A DNA stretch of 64,000 nt from CBDBJL01 sp965206365 (GTDB lineage: Bacteria; Pseudomonadota; Alphaproteobacteria; JABAAW01; JAHZMA01): positions 1 through 64,000 of the forward strand of contig CBDBJL010000024.1 in assembly GCA_965206365.1 (NCBI GenBank), written 5' to 3'. The position numbers were made by a program, and so were the translations under genes. The notes beneath the pieces are model-generated. The model ran no database searches, had not been told where the DNA came from, and saw only the letters and a list, made by a program, of their open reading frames with translations. Numbering within the stretch: position 1 is the stretch's first letter; every line of letters begins with the position of its first letter. Below, piece by piece: positions 1-8,750 of this stretch.

Positions 1-396
1 TAATGTGGTAGGAATTTGTATAAAGCGAATCCCGCGTAAAATGGTTGCGGCAACAAAGCCACTTAAATCACCAATAACGCCTCCCCCCCAAGCAACAATC
101 ATTGATTTGCGATCAATTTTCGCCGCTAACAAACGATTTAACAACTCATCGTACGCATGGATTGATTTAGCCGCTTCGCCTTTTTGGTTCATTACATGAA
201 AATGACTATGATATGGGTAATCTGCGCAAGCTTTTTCAAATTCTTTGCCATGAAGTTGGTACAAAATTTCGTCAGTGATAATATGGATCTGCTGACAAGA
301 AGTTTGTGACAAATAATTGGCAATTTCCAACGGATCACCAATATGGATAGGATATTGTTGATGTTGAGTCCGAACAGGAATAGTGGTTAAATTCAT
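1..396 (-). CDS. aroB: 3-dehydroquinate synthase, N-terminal part (runs off left edge)
   Basis: Translating the minus strand from an ATG at 396 gives 132 codons open to the window edge. The product would be the NAD-dependent shikimate-pathway enzyme that converts DAHP to 3-dehydroquinate in the cytoplasm. Visible family motifs are IHIITDE in the nucleotide-binding region, the GEAAKS stretch, and AWGGGVIGDLSGFVAATILRG, the glycine-rich NAD/phosphate site typical of AroB. It begins 36 bp after the aroK stop on the same strand, the usual aroK-aroB operon order. No lesion is seen in this part; the C-terminal metal-binding half lies outside the window. Confidence 0.93.
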   Translation of the reverse strand, partial: MNLTTIPVRTQHQQYPIHIGDPLEIANYLSQTSCQQIHIITDEILYQLHGKEFEKACADYPYHSHFHVMNQKGEAAKSIHAYDELLNRLLAAKIDRKSMIVAWGGGVIGDLSGFVAATILRGIRFIQIPTTL

Positions 397-432
397 TTTT
401 CTTTTTAAGTGGTTAAGATCATAATTTAAGAA

Positions 433-970
433 TTACCGAGAGGTTTTCGCAAAAAACTCTAATTGGGAAATTAATTGAGCCAAAGCTTCGGATAAATTTT
501 CATCGTCTATTCTAACATGAATATCCGCACTCTGATAGACTGGTTTTCTTTTTTTATACAAAGCGATAAAGTTTTCGTAAGGATTGGCATTTTGCAACAA
601 AGGACGATCTTTCACAGTTTTAAGGCGTCCATAAAATATCGATGTTAATATCTAGCCAAAGGGTAATGGCGTGTTTTTTCAGTAATTTAGTAGTTCTCGC
701 ATTGAGTATAGCACCGCCCCCTGATGCTAAAATAAACAAATCTTTACGCTGTAAGATTCTTTCAATTACGCGTCTTTCACCAGAGCGAAAATGGGCTTCA
801 CCAAATTTTTCAAAAATATCATTAATCGACATTTGTGCCGCTAAAACAATTTCACGATCCGAATCGATGAACTCACATTGATAATGTTTCGCTAATTTGG
901 TGCCTAAAGCGGTTTTGCCTGTTCCCATAATGCCTACCAAAACGAGTGGCTTTGTTAATGGATATGTCAT
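433..970 (-). pseudogene. aroK: shikimate kinase, interrupted by one frameshift
   Basis: Shikimate kinase phosphorylates shikimate with ATP. The first 116 codons (970 to 620) hold the Walker A loop GIMGTGKTALG, the DSD shikimate motif, and the FRSGERR and SGGGA motifs. They end at a stop just after DILWTP. The continuation (RLKTVKDRPLL, the lid with NANPYENFIALYKKRKPVY) is in another frame and ends at 433. The lesion is near 626-630, consistent with two missing bases or one extra base. The two frames together are full length. It could be a pseudogene, a sequencing error or, less likely, recoding. The intact aroB downstream suggests the pathway is or was recently used. Confidence 0.88.
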
Positions 971-1006
971 GATTGCCTAAAACTAAATATTGTGAATATC
1001 ATTTTA

Positions 1007-1015
1007 TGGTATAAT
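1007..1015 (+). promoter_or_regulatory. extended -10 promoter abutting the coaBC start
   Basis: A consensus TATAAT (1010-1015) is preceded by TG one base upstream (1007-1008), an extended -10 element. No good -35 lies at 16-18 bp. Initiation about 7 bases downstream would fall at about 1022, on the coaBC ATG at 1023, so the mRNA may be leaderless. No Shine-Dalgarno sequence precedes that ATG. The site lies in the 52-bp divergent gap to aroK. Confidence 0.6.
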
Positions 1016-1022
1016 AGCGGAT

Positions 1023-2297
1023 ATGAGTTTAAAGAAAACAATTTTATTGGTTGTCTCGGGGAGCATTGCCGCTTATAAGATCCCCGATTTATGCAGATTG
1101 TTGCGCGCTGATCATGTGCGGGTGATTCCAGTGTTAAGCCGTGGCGGTAGCGAATTTGTGACAGCCTTAACTTTATCAGCCATCTGTGGTGAGCAATGCT
1201 TTAGTGAGCTGTTTGATTTAACGCAAGAATCTCAAATGGGGCATATTCAATTGGCGCGTTTGCCTGATTTGATTCTGGTGGCCCCGGCAAGCGCAAATCT
1301 TATTGCGAAGATTGCCCATGGGTTGTGCGATGATTTGGCAAGCACTTTATTGTTAGCCAGTGATAAGCCAATCATGATTTATCCGGCGATGAATCCTTTA
1401 ATGTGGCAAAATTCAGTGACGCAAGCCAATATTTTGCTTTTACAGCAACGGGGCATTCACTGTATGTCGCCTGATTTAGGGGATATGGCATGTGGAGAAC
1501 AAGGCGTTGGTAGAATGAGGAGTCCGGAGACAATTTTCTCAGATATCCAAGCTTATTGGCAATGCTTAGTTCATGAAACTGAGAATCAAAGGGTTCAAAA
1601 AAAATTAGTGGGGAAATATGCGGTGATCACTGTGGGTGCTACCCAGGAAATGATTGATCCAGTGCGGTTTATATCGAATCATTCAAGTGGCAGACAAGGT
1701 TTTGCCATTGCTGAGGCTCTACGCGATCTCGGTGCGGTTGTGACGGTAATTTATGGCAAGGTGGATGTGGCTTTGCCTATCGGGGTGAAAACGATTTATG
1801 CGCAAACCGCAGATGCAATGTTAAAAGCCGTACAAATAGCAGGAGAAATGATGACAATGGATCTATTTATTGCCTGTGCAGCGGTTGCTGATTGGAAAGT
1901 GAAAAATTACCATTCAGAAAAAATAAAGAAACAAAAATATGCGGGTGAAATATTGCCACCGCAAATAGAATTTTGTGAGAATCCAGATATCTTAGCGTTT
2001 GTTGCGAATCAAACGCCGAAAGAAAAAGGCGGGAGACGCCCTAAATTGGTGGTCGGCTTTGCCGCTGAGAGTGAAAATCTTGTTGAACATGCCAAAGCCA
2101 AAATAAAACGCAAAAATTGTGATTTATTGCTCGCCAATCATGTTGGTGAAAATTCAGGTTTCGGCGAGACGATGAATCAAGTTTATCTCTTAAAACATCA
2201 TCTGCAAGAAGGTGAAATTTGCATCAAGAAATGGCAGAAAATGTCGAAATCTCAGATTTCCAAGAAATTATGTCAAGCTATGAGTGATTTTTTTTAG
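1023..2297 (+). CDS. coaBC: bifunctional phosphopantothenoylcysteine decarboxylase / phosphopantothenate-cysteine ligase
   Basis: CoaBC catalyses two coenzyme A steps: ligation of cysteine to 4'-phosphopantothenate, then decarboxylation to phosphopantetheine. The 424-residue length is normal. Residues 1 to about 180 form the FMN-binding CoaC domain, with GSIAAYK near the start, the PAMNPLMWQN substrate motif and the active-site cysteine in DMACGEQGVGRM. From about 198 the CoaB domain shows GATQEMIDPVRFISNHSSG, the AAVADW motif and the lysine-rich KIKKQK loop. It is divergent from aroK and apparently monocistronic. The start matches the family N-terminus, but there is no ribosome binding site; see the leaderless promoter just upstream. 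Confidence 0.96.
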   Translation: MSLKKTILLVVSGSIAAYKIPDLCRLLRADHVRVIPVLSRGGSEFVTALTLSAICGEQCFSELFDLTQESQMGHIQLARLPDLILVAPASANLIAKIAHGLCDDLASTLLLASDKPIMIYPAMNPLMWQNSVTQANILLLQQRGIHCMSPDLGDMACGEQGVGRMRSPETIFSDIQAYWQCLVHETENQRVQKKLVGKYAVITVGATQEMIDPVRFISNHSSGRQGFAIAEALRDLGAVVTVIYGKVDVALPIGVKTIYAQTADAMLKAVQIAGEMMTMDLFIACAAVADWKVKNYHSEKIKKQKYAGEILPPQIEFCENPDILAFVANQTPKEKGGRRPKLVVGFAAESENLVEHAKAKIKRKNCDLLLANHVGENSGFGETMNQVYLLKHHLQEGEICIKKWQKMSKSQISKKLCQAMSDFF

Positions 2298-2339
2298 GAT
2301 TCATGCTCTGAAGTGAGCTAAAAATCTGGAGATGATCAT

Positions 2340-2999
2340 TTAAAATTCAAATTTTTCTGCGGGCATAAAATTAGGTAAAAAAGGCGTACAAGCTTCGAAT
2401 AAAATACGTGAGGAAATATGATGGTGCCATTTTTCCCATAATTCAACCCTGCCACTTTTGCCATCACTTTGGTTGATCGGGGCAATGATCCGACCTCCAT
2501 TATCCATTTGATCGGCAAGTTCTTTTTCTAGGTAGCTGATTGCGCCAGCGAATAAAATTAAATCATAGGGGGCTTCGTTGGGCCAGCCTTTGGTCATATC
2601 TCCTTCAACAAAGATAACAGAATCTTCTTCAATTTGCGTTAGAGTTTTGCTGGTTCTGCTTGCATATTCACTGTTATTATCTAAAACAAATACCGTTGCC
2701 CCTAAATAACCCGCCAATGCTGCCATATAACCAGATCCCCCAATAATCAAAACGGCATCCCCCGATTTAATTTCAGCGGCTTGTAAAATTTTGGCGATCA
2801 GCAGGGGTGCCAATAAATAGCGATTATCCTCCGTACGCAAATGAGTATCCATATAGGCTAAAGATTTATGCGTATTTTGCATAACAAAAACTTCACGAGG
2901 AATATTTTTAAAAGCTTCCAAGATATTGGGATCAACAATATTATTGGGGCGCAATTGGGTTTCTACCATTAGATTACGTGAACTTAAATAGGTATCCAT
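2340..2999 (-). CDS. pcm: protein-L-isoaspartate O-methyltransferase family protein
   Basis: This 219-residue protein matches the alphaproteobacterial branch of the PIMT family, SAM-dependent enzymes that methylate isoaspartyl residues to start repair of damaged proteins. The N-terminus has the family pattern (NLMVETQLRPNNI, PREVFV). The SAM site AVLIIGGSGYMAALAGYLGA and the acidic VLDNN follow. The classical GTGSGY loop is IGGSGY here. The C-terminus (GGRIIAPINQSDGKSGRVELW) is as expected. In alphaproteobacteria this subtype often lies beside tolC-like genes; here it lies after ETF-QO on the same strand with a gap of about 46 bp. Some members may not be true isoaspartyl methyltransferases. 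Confidence 0.85.
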   Translation of the reverse strand: MDTYLSSRNLMVETQLRPNNIVDPNILEAFKNIPREVFVMQNTHKSLAYMDTHLRTEDNRYLLAPLLIAKILQAAEIKSGDAVLIIGGSGYMAALAGYLGATVFVLDNNSEYASRTSKTLTQIEEDSVIFVEGDMTKGWPNEAPYDLILFAGAISYLEKELADQMDNGGRIIAPINQSDGKSGRVELWEKWHHHISSRILFEACTPFLPNFMPAEKFEF

Positions 3000-3045
3000 G
3001 CTTATCTCATTTTCTAAGGGGTTATCATTTTGGTTTAAGGAATAG

Positions 3046-4671
3046 TTACATCATTGGGTAATTAGGACCGCCCCCCCCTTCTGGGGTGACCCAATTAATA
3101 TTTTGAGTAGGATCTTTAATATCGCAAGTTTTGCAATGGACGCAATTTTGGGCATTAATTTGCATTTTTTTGGTTCCTGCTTCCTCAATTACCTCATAAA
3201 CTCCTGCGGGGCAAAATTTTTCTTCGGGGGAAGCATAGAGCTGGTAATTAATATTAATCGCAATTTCAGGATCTTTTAAGTGCAAATGGGCGGGTTGATT
3301 TTCTTCGTGATACACCCCGGAAAAAGCCAAATTGGTTAGACGATCAAAACTTAATTTACCATCGGGTTTTGGGTAATGAATGGGTTTGAAGTTCTTTGCG
3401 GGCTTTATTTGGCTATGATCATCATGATGTTTAAAGGTCCACGGGGCATTGCCACGTAACAAATAGGTATCGATTGCTGAATAGAGCATGGCAAAATAAA
3501 AACCAAAACGAAAAGAGGGGCGAATATTGCGTACCTTATAAAGCTCTTTCCAGAGCCAAGATTTCTTTATGGTTTCGCCATAGCTGGTGGCTTCGCGCTT
3601 TTCATTGGTAATGGCATCAAAAATGGCTTCTGCGGCTAACATGCCTGATTTTATTGCCGTATGGCTGCCTTTAATTTTAGGGACATTAACAAAGCCGGCA
3701 CTACAACCTACCAATAATCCCCCGGGAAAAGTAAGCTTAGGAATCGATTGCAACCCACCTTCATTGATTGCGCGGGCACCATAGCTGATCCGTTTGCCAT
3801 TATCCAAATGTTTGGCAATGGTTTTGTGATGTTTGAAGCGTTGAAATTCCATGTAAGGCATCAGATGAGGGTTCGCATAATCTAGCCCAACAACAAAACC
3901 GACCGCCACCAAATTATCCTTTAGGTGATAGAGGAACGAGCCCCCGTAAGTTTTGCTATTTAAGGGCCAGCCTGCAGTATGGATAATTTGCCCAGGGCGC
4001 GATTGTTCAGCAGGGATTTCCCATAATTCTTTAATCCCAATTCCGTAAGTTTGGGGATCAGCATCTTTACGCAAATCATATTTTGTAAATAATTGTTTGG
4101 TTAGGGAACCACGACAACCTTCGGCAAAAATCATTTGTTTGCCATGAAGCTCAATGCCAGGTTCATGATTTGCCCCGGGGTTACCATCTTTGCCAATACC
4201 CATATCGCCAGTGGCTACGCCCTTTACGCCACCTTCATCATCGTAAATAATTTCAGATGCAGCAAAGCCCGGGTAAATTTCAATGCCCATAGTTTCGGCT
4301 TGCTCGCCAAGCCAACGACATAATAATCCCAAAGAGATGATGTAATTTCCCTTATTGTGCATTTGCGGTGGGGTGGGTAGAGGCAAGGCAAATTTCTTGG
4401 TCAAAAATAAGAATTTATCACTTTTTGCCTCAGTATGGAGTGGAGCACCCTTGGCTTTCCAATCTGGAATCAGTTCATTAAGAGCTTTGGGTTCAAAAAC
4501 CGCACCTGATAAAATATGCGCACCGATCTCGCTGCCTTTTTCTAAAACACAAATCGTAAATTCTTTTTCAGCCTGGTCTGCCAATTGTTTTAGGCGAATT
4601 GCACTGGCAAGCCCAGCGGGCCCTGCACCGATAATAACAACATCAAATTCCATAATTTCTCGCTGTGCCAT
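3046..4671 (-). CDS. electron transfer flavoprotein-ubiquinone oxidoreductase
   Basis: ETF-QO passes electrons from reduced ETF, fed by acyl-CoA and choline-type dehydrogenases, to ubiquinone at the inner membrane. The 541-residue protein has the FAD dinucleotide fold (VVIIGAGPAGLASAIRL) at residues about 10-28, GSEIGAHILSGAVFEP, a central quinone-binding/amphipathic region, and a C-terminal ferredoxin-like segment. In that segment CPAGVYEV and NCVHCKTCDIKDPTQNI supply the four cysteines for one 4Fe-4S cluster. It ends with a glycine-rich GGGGPNYPMM, as in other family members. The length is normal and no lesion is seen. The window holds no ETF subunit genes, so its partners lie elsewhere. 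Confidence 0.96.
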   Translation of the reverse strand: MAQREIMEFDVVIIGAGPAGLASAIRLKQLADQAEKEFTICVLEKGSEIGAHILSGAVFEPKALNELIPDWKAKGAPLHTEAKSDKFLFLTKKFALPLPTPPQMHNKGNYIISLGLLCRWLGEQAETMGIEIYPGFAASEIIYDDEGGVKGVATGDMGIGKDGNPGANHEPGIELHGKQMIFAEGCRGSLTKQLFTKYDLRKDADPQTYGIGIKELWEIPAEQSRPGQIIHTAGWPLNSKTYGGSFLYHLKDNLVAVGFVVGLDYANPHLMPYMEFQRFKHHKTIAKHLDNGKRISYGARAINEGGLQSIPKLTFPGGLLVGCSAGFVNVPKIKGSHTAIKSGMLAAEAIFDAITNEKREATSYGETIKKSWLWKELYKVRNIRPSFRFGFYFAMLYSAIDTYLLRGNAPWTFKHHDDHSQIKPAKNFKPIHYPKPDGKLSFDRLTNLAFSGVYHEENQPAHLHLKDPEIAININYQLYASPEEKFCPAGVYEVIEEAGTKKMQINAQNCVHCKTCDIKDPTQNINWVTPEGGGGPNYPMM

Positions 4672-4721
4672 AAATATACTCGCTATAATAATTGACTGTT
4701 AAAAGAAAAAATCATCGTAAA

Positions 4722-5912
4722 TTAGGTTTCCAAAGCTTGTTTTAAATCCGCAATTAAATCTTGAGTATCTTCTAATCCTACGGATAAACGCACAGTATTT
4801 TTTCTAATACCAAGGCGCGCTCGTGCCGCCTCTTCTAAGCGTTGATGTGTGGTGGTTGCCGGGTGGGTAATTAAGCTTTTTGTATCTCCTAAATTATTCG
4901 AAATGTCAATCACATTCAGTGCGTTTAACATTCGAAACGCATCTTGTTTATCGCCAATATGCTCAAAGCTTAGTAAGGTGCCGCCCAAGATTCCAGTAAA
5001 TTGTTCCATGGCCAATTCATGTTGCGGATGTGATTTTAAGGCCGGGTAGCGAACCATTTTGGTTTTAGGGTGATCATCTAAAAATTCGGCAATCTTGAAG
5101 GCTGAACAGCTTTGGGCTTCAACCCTAATTTTTAGTGTTTCTAAACCCTTCAGCATAACCCAAGCGTTAAAGGGGCTCATTGCGGGGCCAGTATGGCGAA
5201 CAAATTGGAGTAAATGCTGTTCTAAAAAATCTTGTGAGCATAAAACTGCACCGCCCAGGCAACGCCCTTGCCCATCAATATGTTTCGTAGTGGAATAAAC
5301 CACAATATCCGCACCTAATGTTATGGGTTTTTGTAAGATTGGGGTGGCAAATACATTATCGACAATTAATTTACCGCCAGCTTTATGAGTCAGTTCAGCA
5401 ATCATTGCAATATCTAAAATATCCAATGTTGGGTTGGAAGGAGTTTCAACAAAGACGGCTTGGGTGGGTTGGCTTAAAGCTTCCTGCCAATCAGTTTTGT
5501 TATTCCCTAAGACGAATTGACTTTTAACGCCTAAGCGAGGGAGAACTTCAGAAATAATATAATGACACGAACCAAATAAAGCTTCTGAAGCCACCACTCG
5601 ATCGCCAGCTTTTAAAAAACAGGCAAGAGATGCAAATACTGCTGCCATGCCTGAGGCGGTGGCAAAACAAGCCTCGGTGCCTTCAAGCAACTTTAGGCGG
5701 TCTTGAAAATTATCAACGGTAGGGTTGCCAAAACGAGAATAAACATGACGTTTAATCTCATTCTTAAAAGCTTGCTCGGCTTGCTCAGCAGAAGAATAAA
5801 CATAGCCTGAAGTTAAAAATAACCCCTCAGAGGTTTCGTTGTAATCACTTCGTTTCAGCCCACCACGCACCAAAATTGTCTGGGTATCGGGAGGCATTCT
5901 ATCATGTGGCAT
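4722..5912 (-). CDS. metZ: O-succinylhomoserine sulfhydrylase
   Basis: MetZ is a PLP enzyme of the Cys/Met metabolism family that makes homocysteine directly from O-succinylhomoserine and sulfide. The 396-residue length is normal. Family features include VYSRFGNPTVDNFQDRL, the SGMAAVFA stretch, DNVFATPILQKP, and the PLP-binding lysine in VYSTTKHIDGQGRCLGGAV. The C-terminal TKSLITHPATTTHQ and RLSVGLED blocks are also present. The N-terminus (TQTILVRGGLKRSDYNETSEGLFLTSGYVY) matches MetZ more than MetB or MetC, and the position next to a rhodanese gene fits a sulfur-assimilation context. Distinguishing MetZ from close paralogues by eye is not certain. Confidence 0.9.
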   Translation of the reverse strand: MPHDRMPPDTQTILVRGGLKRSDYNETSEGLFLTSGYVYSSAEQAEQAFKNEIKRHVYSRFGNPTVDNFQDRLKLLEGTEACFATASGMAAVFASLACFLKAGDRVVASEALFGSCHYIISEVLPRLGVKSQFVLGNNKTDWQEALSQPTQAVFVETPSNPTLDILDIAMIAELTHKAGGKLIVDNVFATPILQKPITLGADIVVYSTTKHIDGQGRCLGGAVLCSQDFLEQHLLQFVRHTGPAMSPFNAWVMLKGLETLKIRVEAQSCSAFKIAEFLDDHPKTKMVRYPALKSHPQHELAMEQFTGILGGTLLSFEHIGDKQDAFRMLNALNVIDISNNLGDTKSLITHPATTTHQRLEEAARARLGIRKNTVRLSVGLEDTQDLIADLKQALET

Positions 5913-6002
5913 TCGTAAGATTCCTCAAAATTTGCAATCATAGTTTCTTGATATTTTTGAAGCTAACAGATTTCACTCTATAAATCTAGGCTTGACTTTA
6001 CT

Positions 6003-6422
6003 TTACAACTGAATCCAAGGTAAACCGGCATGACGCCACCCACCCATGCTCGAACGATGATGATATGCATTGGCCGCACCCTCAAAGCCATCACGAATAT
6101 TATAACATTCGCGATAGCCACGATTTGCCATACAGTTTGCGGCTTCTGCTGAACGTTGCCCGCTACGGCATAAAAATAAGATTTCTTGAGGATGTTGTTT
6201 TTTTAAGATTTTTTCTAATGTTTGAATAAAAGAACTGTTGAAATGCATATCGGGGAAAATTTGCCATTCTAGAAAGATACATTCTTTTTTCAGGGGGCTT
6301 AAATCAACAACACCTGTGAAGAACCATTCCGCTTGGGTGCGAACATCTATCAAGAGACAATCAGAATTTTTTTTTAATTTTTCCCAAGCTTCAGAAGGTG
6401 AAATATCGCTTTTATATTGCAT
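6003..6422 (-). CDS. rhodanese-like domain protein
   Basis: A single rhodanese domain of 139 residues. The CH2A-like start (SDCLLIDVRTQAEWFFTG) and the active-site loop LFLCRSGQRSAEAA, with the catalytic cysteine that carries persulfide sulfur, are visible. It also has YRECYNIRDGFEG near the end. Members next to metZ are common in alphaproteobacteria and are thought to supply or shuttle sulfane sulfur, but the acceptor is unknown. It lies 90 bp upstream of metZ on the same strand and 13 bp downstream of the GST gene, so the three may be cotranscribed. Confidence 0.9.
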   Translation of the reverse strand: MQYKSDISPSEAWEKLKKNSDCLLIDVRTQAEWFFTGVVDLSPLKKECIFLEWQIFPDMHFNSSFIQTLEKILKKQHPQEILFLCRSGQRSAEAANCMANRGYRECYNIRDGFEGAANAYHHRSSMGGWRHAGLPWIQL

Positions 6423-6435
6423 TTTTTATCATTTC

Positions 6436-7101
6436 CTAGGATAAATTTTGGGTAATTTTGGCATAATCTTGGGCAAGGTTTCTCCAGTTCACCATAGCAG
6501 GATGCTGCATAACTGTTTCGAGATAATTTGAAGCATGCGCAACCCCATAGGTAACAAAACGACTCACCACCGGGGCAAACATAATATCGCAGATCGAAAA
6601 TTGCTCGCCAAGCAAAAACTTTCCAGAAAATCTTTGAAAGGCATCATCCCATAATTCGTGAATGCGGTCAATATCTCTTTGAACTTCTGGCTCAAAACTT
6701 ATTTTTTTGTCTTGCACTGAACATTCCCTTAAAAATTCCATGGGCAAAGCTCGACGCAAATCCGGAAATCCAGAATAGATTTCTCCGGCTAAGATTTTGC
6801 CAAACCAGAATGCTTTGGGGTTATCGCCCCATAAATTCGCTTTAGGGTGCTTGCTAGCCAAATAATCACAAATAATTAAAGATTCCCAAATTACTTGGCT
6901 GCCATCAAATAAAACCGGAACCTTACGTGCACCACCACCTTTGGCAAAAATTTCATTTTTTCGCTTCGGTGATTCCCAATCAACAAATTCATGGCTAAAA
7001 TTAATAAATCCATGCAAACGAAGCAATTCAAGAGCCAACCAGCCACGAAGTGACCATGAAGAACGCAGGGGGCTTCCTAGCAGAATATGATAATTAGACA
7101 T
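6436..7101 (-). CDS. glutathione S-transferase family protein
   Basis: A 221-residue cytosolic GST fold. The N-terminal thioredoxin-like domain contains LLGSPLRSSWSLRGW, where a serine takes the catalytic position, and the cis-proline segment GGARKVPVLFDGSQVIWES with the glutathione-binding ES pair. The helical C-terminal domain has FLLGEQFSICDIMFAPVVSRF, the conserved N-capping/hydrophobic staple region. Substrate cannot be predicted. It is 13 bp upstream of the rhodanese gene, and gshA, which makes the glutathione precursor, lies about 1.6 kb away but is frameshifted. Confidence 0.88.
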   Translation of the reverse strand: MSNYHILLGSPLRSSWSLRGWLALELLRLHGFINFSHEFVDWESPKRKNEIFAKGGGARKVPVLFDGSQVIWESLIICDYLASKHPKANLWGDNPKAFWFGKILAGEIYSGFPDLRRALPMEFLRECSVQDKKISFEPEVQRDIDRIHELWDDAFQRFSGKFLLGEQFSICDIMFAPVVSRFVTYGVAHASNYLETVMQHPAMVNWRNLAQDYAKITQNLS

Positions 7102-7152
7102 GATTGATCTGTAGTTTTCTGTTGGGGTTTCATCTTTGGCGTTATTTTTATT

Positions 7153-8280
7153 TTAAAGTGGGTATTTCTTTTTTCGGGCAAATTCAGTGCGAATTTCGGT
7201 GATTACGGTATGTAATTTGGGCGGAATGCGCCCTGTTTTCCGAATTTCATGACCAATTTTAAACAAAAAAGAAATTTGTTGAATAAGCGCGCTCCAAGTT
7301 TCAAGTAAACTGCCTTCAGGGTCCCAAATATGAGTCATCTCGGCACTTGCTGCATTTATTTCTAGGACTTTGAAATTTTTTCCAGCCTTAAAATCATTTA
7401 AACTACGGCATTTAATGTCGAAGCGACCAAAATAAAAATTAGGCAATCCTTGTGCCAAAAGATTAACGCGTTGGCATAAGGCATCGTCAATAAAACTGGA
7501 ACCATTTCGAAAGATTGTGCCTAAAGTATGTGAGCCAAAAATTGTGACACGAAAAAAAGTATGTTTTGGGATGATTTTTTGCAAAACATCACGATGATGT
7601 TGCCGACATTGCTGTAAAACCCGACGCCCCGCACTGTTACTTTTTAGATGTTCTTCTACGGTGCGCTTGCCATCACCAGCAATTAAGAAAGGGTATTTTA
7701 GGGTGAGTGAGGGGACAAAGCCTTGGATTTTTCCTGGGATTTTTATGTAAAAAACACCCAGTTCTTCAGGCCATTCGATAAATTCATTCAAAATAATTTT
7801 TTCACCTAACGGATAAGCGCAAATCGCATGATAAAGCGCGTCATGATTATTCAGTAATTTAAGGCCAATTCCAGCACAACCCATATCGGGTTTGGCAATA
7901 ATTGGAAATTTTAACCCCGCATGATTCATGGTTGCCAGCAAAGATTCAGGAGTTAATTTATTTGTATGTTGGATTAGGCAATTTTTGGGGAGATGGTTTG
8001 TTGGGGTGAAATTATTTAAAATTTCGGATTTAGATTCATTTGCAATTCCGGCGAAGGGAATATCGGGGTTTGCAAGGCAAGGCAAGGTAAATGAACGATA
8101 ACAACATGAAAGCACCAACCAATAAAATGCCATAGGCAGGTAAAGCAACCATGAGGGGATCCGTTCGGAAAGGCTAACGGAGGTAATATCTGGCAAAGGC
8201 GGAAAGCTTGTTGGCAAGGTTTCCTTTATTGTTTCGGGGATAAACGCCGAAAGCCAAAAGTGGTGATTAGAACTATTCAT
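7153..8280 (-). CDS. ATP-grasp domain protein, possible carboxylate-amine ligase
   Basis: A 375-residue protein that I recognise only to fold level. Residues about 45-65 form one hydrophobic segment (LLYLPMAFYWLVLSCCYRSF). Then come ATP-grasp signatures: FPIIAKPDMGCAGIGLKLL (nucleotide-binding lysine and glycine loop), EKIILNEFIEWPEELGVFYI (adenine-binding region) and NFYFGRFDIKCRSLNDF with FKVLEINAASAEMTH (the metal-binding D/E-N site). This suggests ligation of a carboxylate to an amine or thiol through an acyl phosphate, as in D-Ala-D-Ala ligase relatives. Substrate is unknown. It sits alone, 52 bp from the GST gene and divergent from DUF1489. Confidence 0.75.
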   Translation of the reverse strand: MNSSNHHFWLSAFIPETIKETLPTSFPPLPDITSVSLSERIPSWLLYLPMAFYWLVLSCCYRSFTLPCLANPDIPFAGIANESKSEILNNFTPTNHLPKNCLIQHTNKLTPESLLATMNHAGLKFPIIAKPDMGCAGIGLKLLNNHDALYHAICAYPLGEKIILNEFIEWPEELGVFYIKIPGKIQGFVPSLTLKYPFLIAGDGKRTVEEHLKSNSAGRRVLQQCRQHHRDVLQKIIPKHTFFRVTIFGSHTLGTIFRNGSSFIDDALCQRVNLLAQGLPNFYFGRFDIKCRSLNDFKAGKNFKVLEINAASAEMTHIWDPEGSLLETWSALIQQISFLFKIGHEIRKTGRIPPKLHTVITEIRTEFARKKKYPL

Positions 8281-8327
8281 TTTTTAGGGTATAACCAATT
8301 ATATTGATTTTAGTAAAGGTTTAAAAG

Positions 8328-8745
8328 GTGCTTCACTTAAAAAAACTATGTGTCGGTTGTCAAGATGCATTGTCGTTGCAAGAATGGCAGCAGGAATTAT
8401 GTAAAGTTTTAGCGAAAGAAGGCAAGGAATCTTTGCGATTACCTTATCATGATACGAAGAATATGCCACGCAGAGTAGAGCAAATGCAATTTGCATCGCT
8501 TTATTGGATTAAGCATAAAAAAATTTTTTGCCAGACAAAGGATTCATTCTTTTCAACAACGTTATTATAATGATGGGAAGAAATTTTGTCGAATCTGGTT
8601 AGAAATTCCGATCATTGCAGTTGAGCCTAGGCGAGATCGAATTTTTCAAGGTTGGCGATATCTAACAGCTGCGGATAGTCCTCCAGATCAAGAAAATGGG
8701 CATGATCATATCGAGAATCAATTGCAACAGATGGGGCTGATTTAA
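8328..8745 (+). pseudogene. DUF1489 family protein, frameshifted at a homopolymer
   Basis: The GTG start at 8328 gives MLHLKKLCVGCQDALSLQEW and later FASLYWIKHKKIF, the conserved DUF1489 N-terminal half. The rest (ARQRIHSFQQRYYNDGKKF, EPRRDRIFQGWRYLTAADSPPD) is in another frame to 8745. The frame change falls on the A7 T6 run at 8517-8529. Together the halves make about 138 residues, the usual family length. DUF1489 proteins are small, cytoplasmic, nearly confined to Alphaproteobacteria and of unknown function. A one-base homopolymer indel could be real decay or a read error. Confidence 0.85.
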
Positions 8746-8750
8746 GGGAA

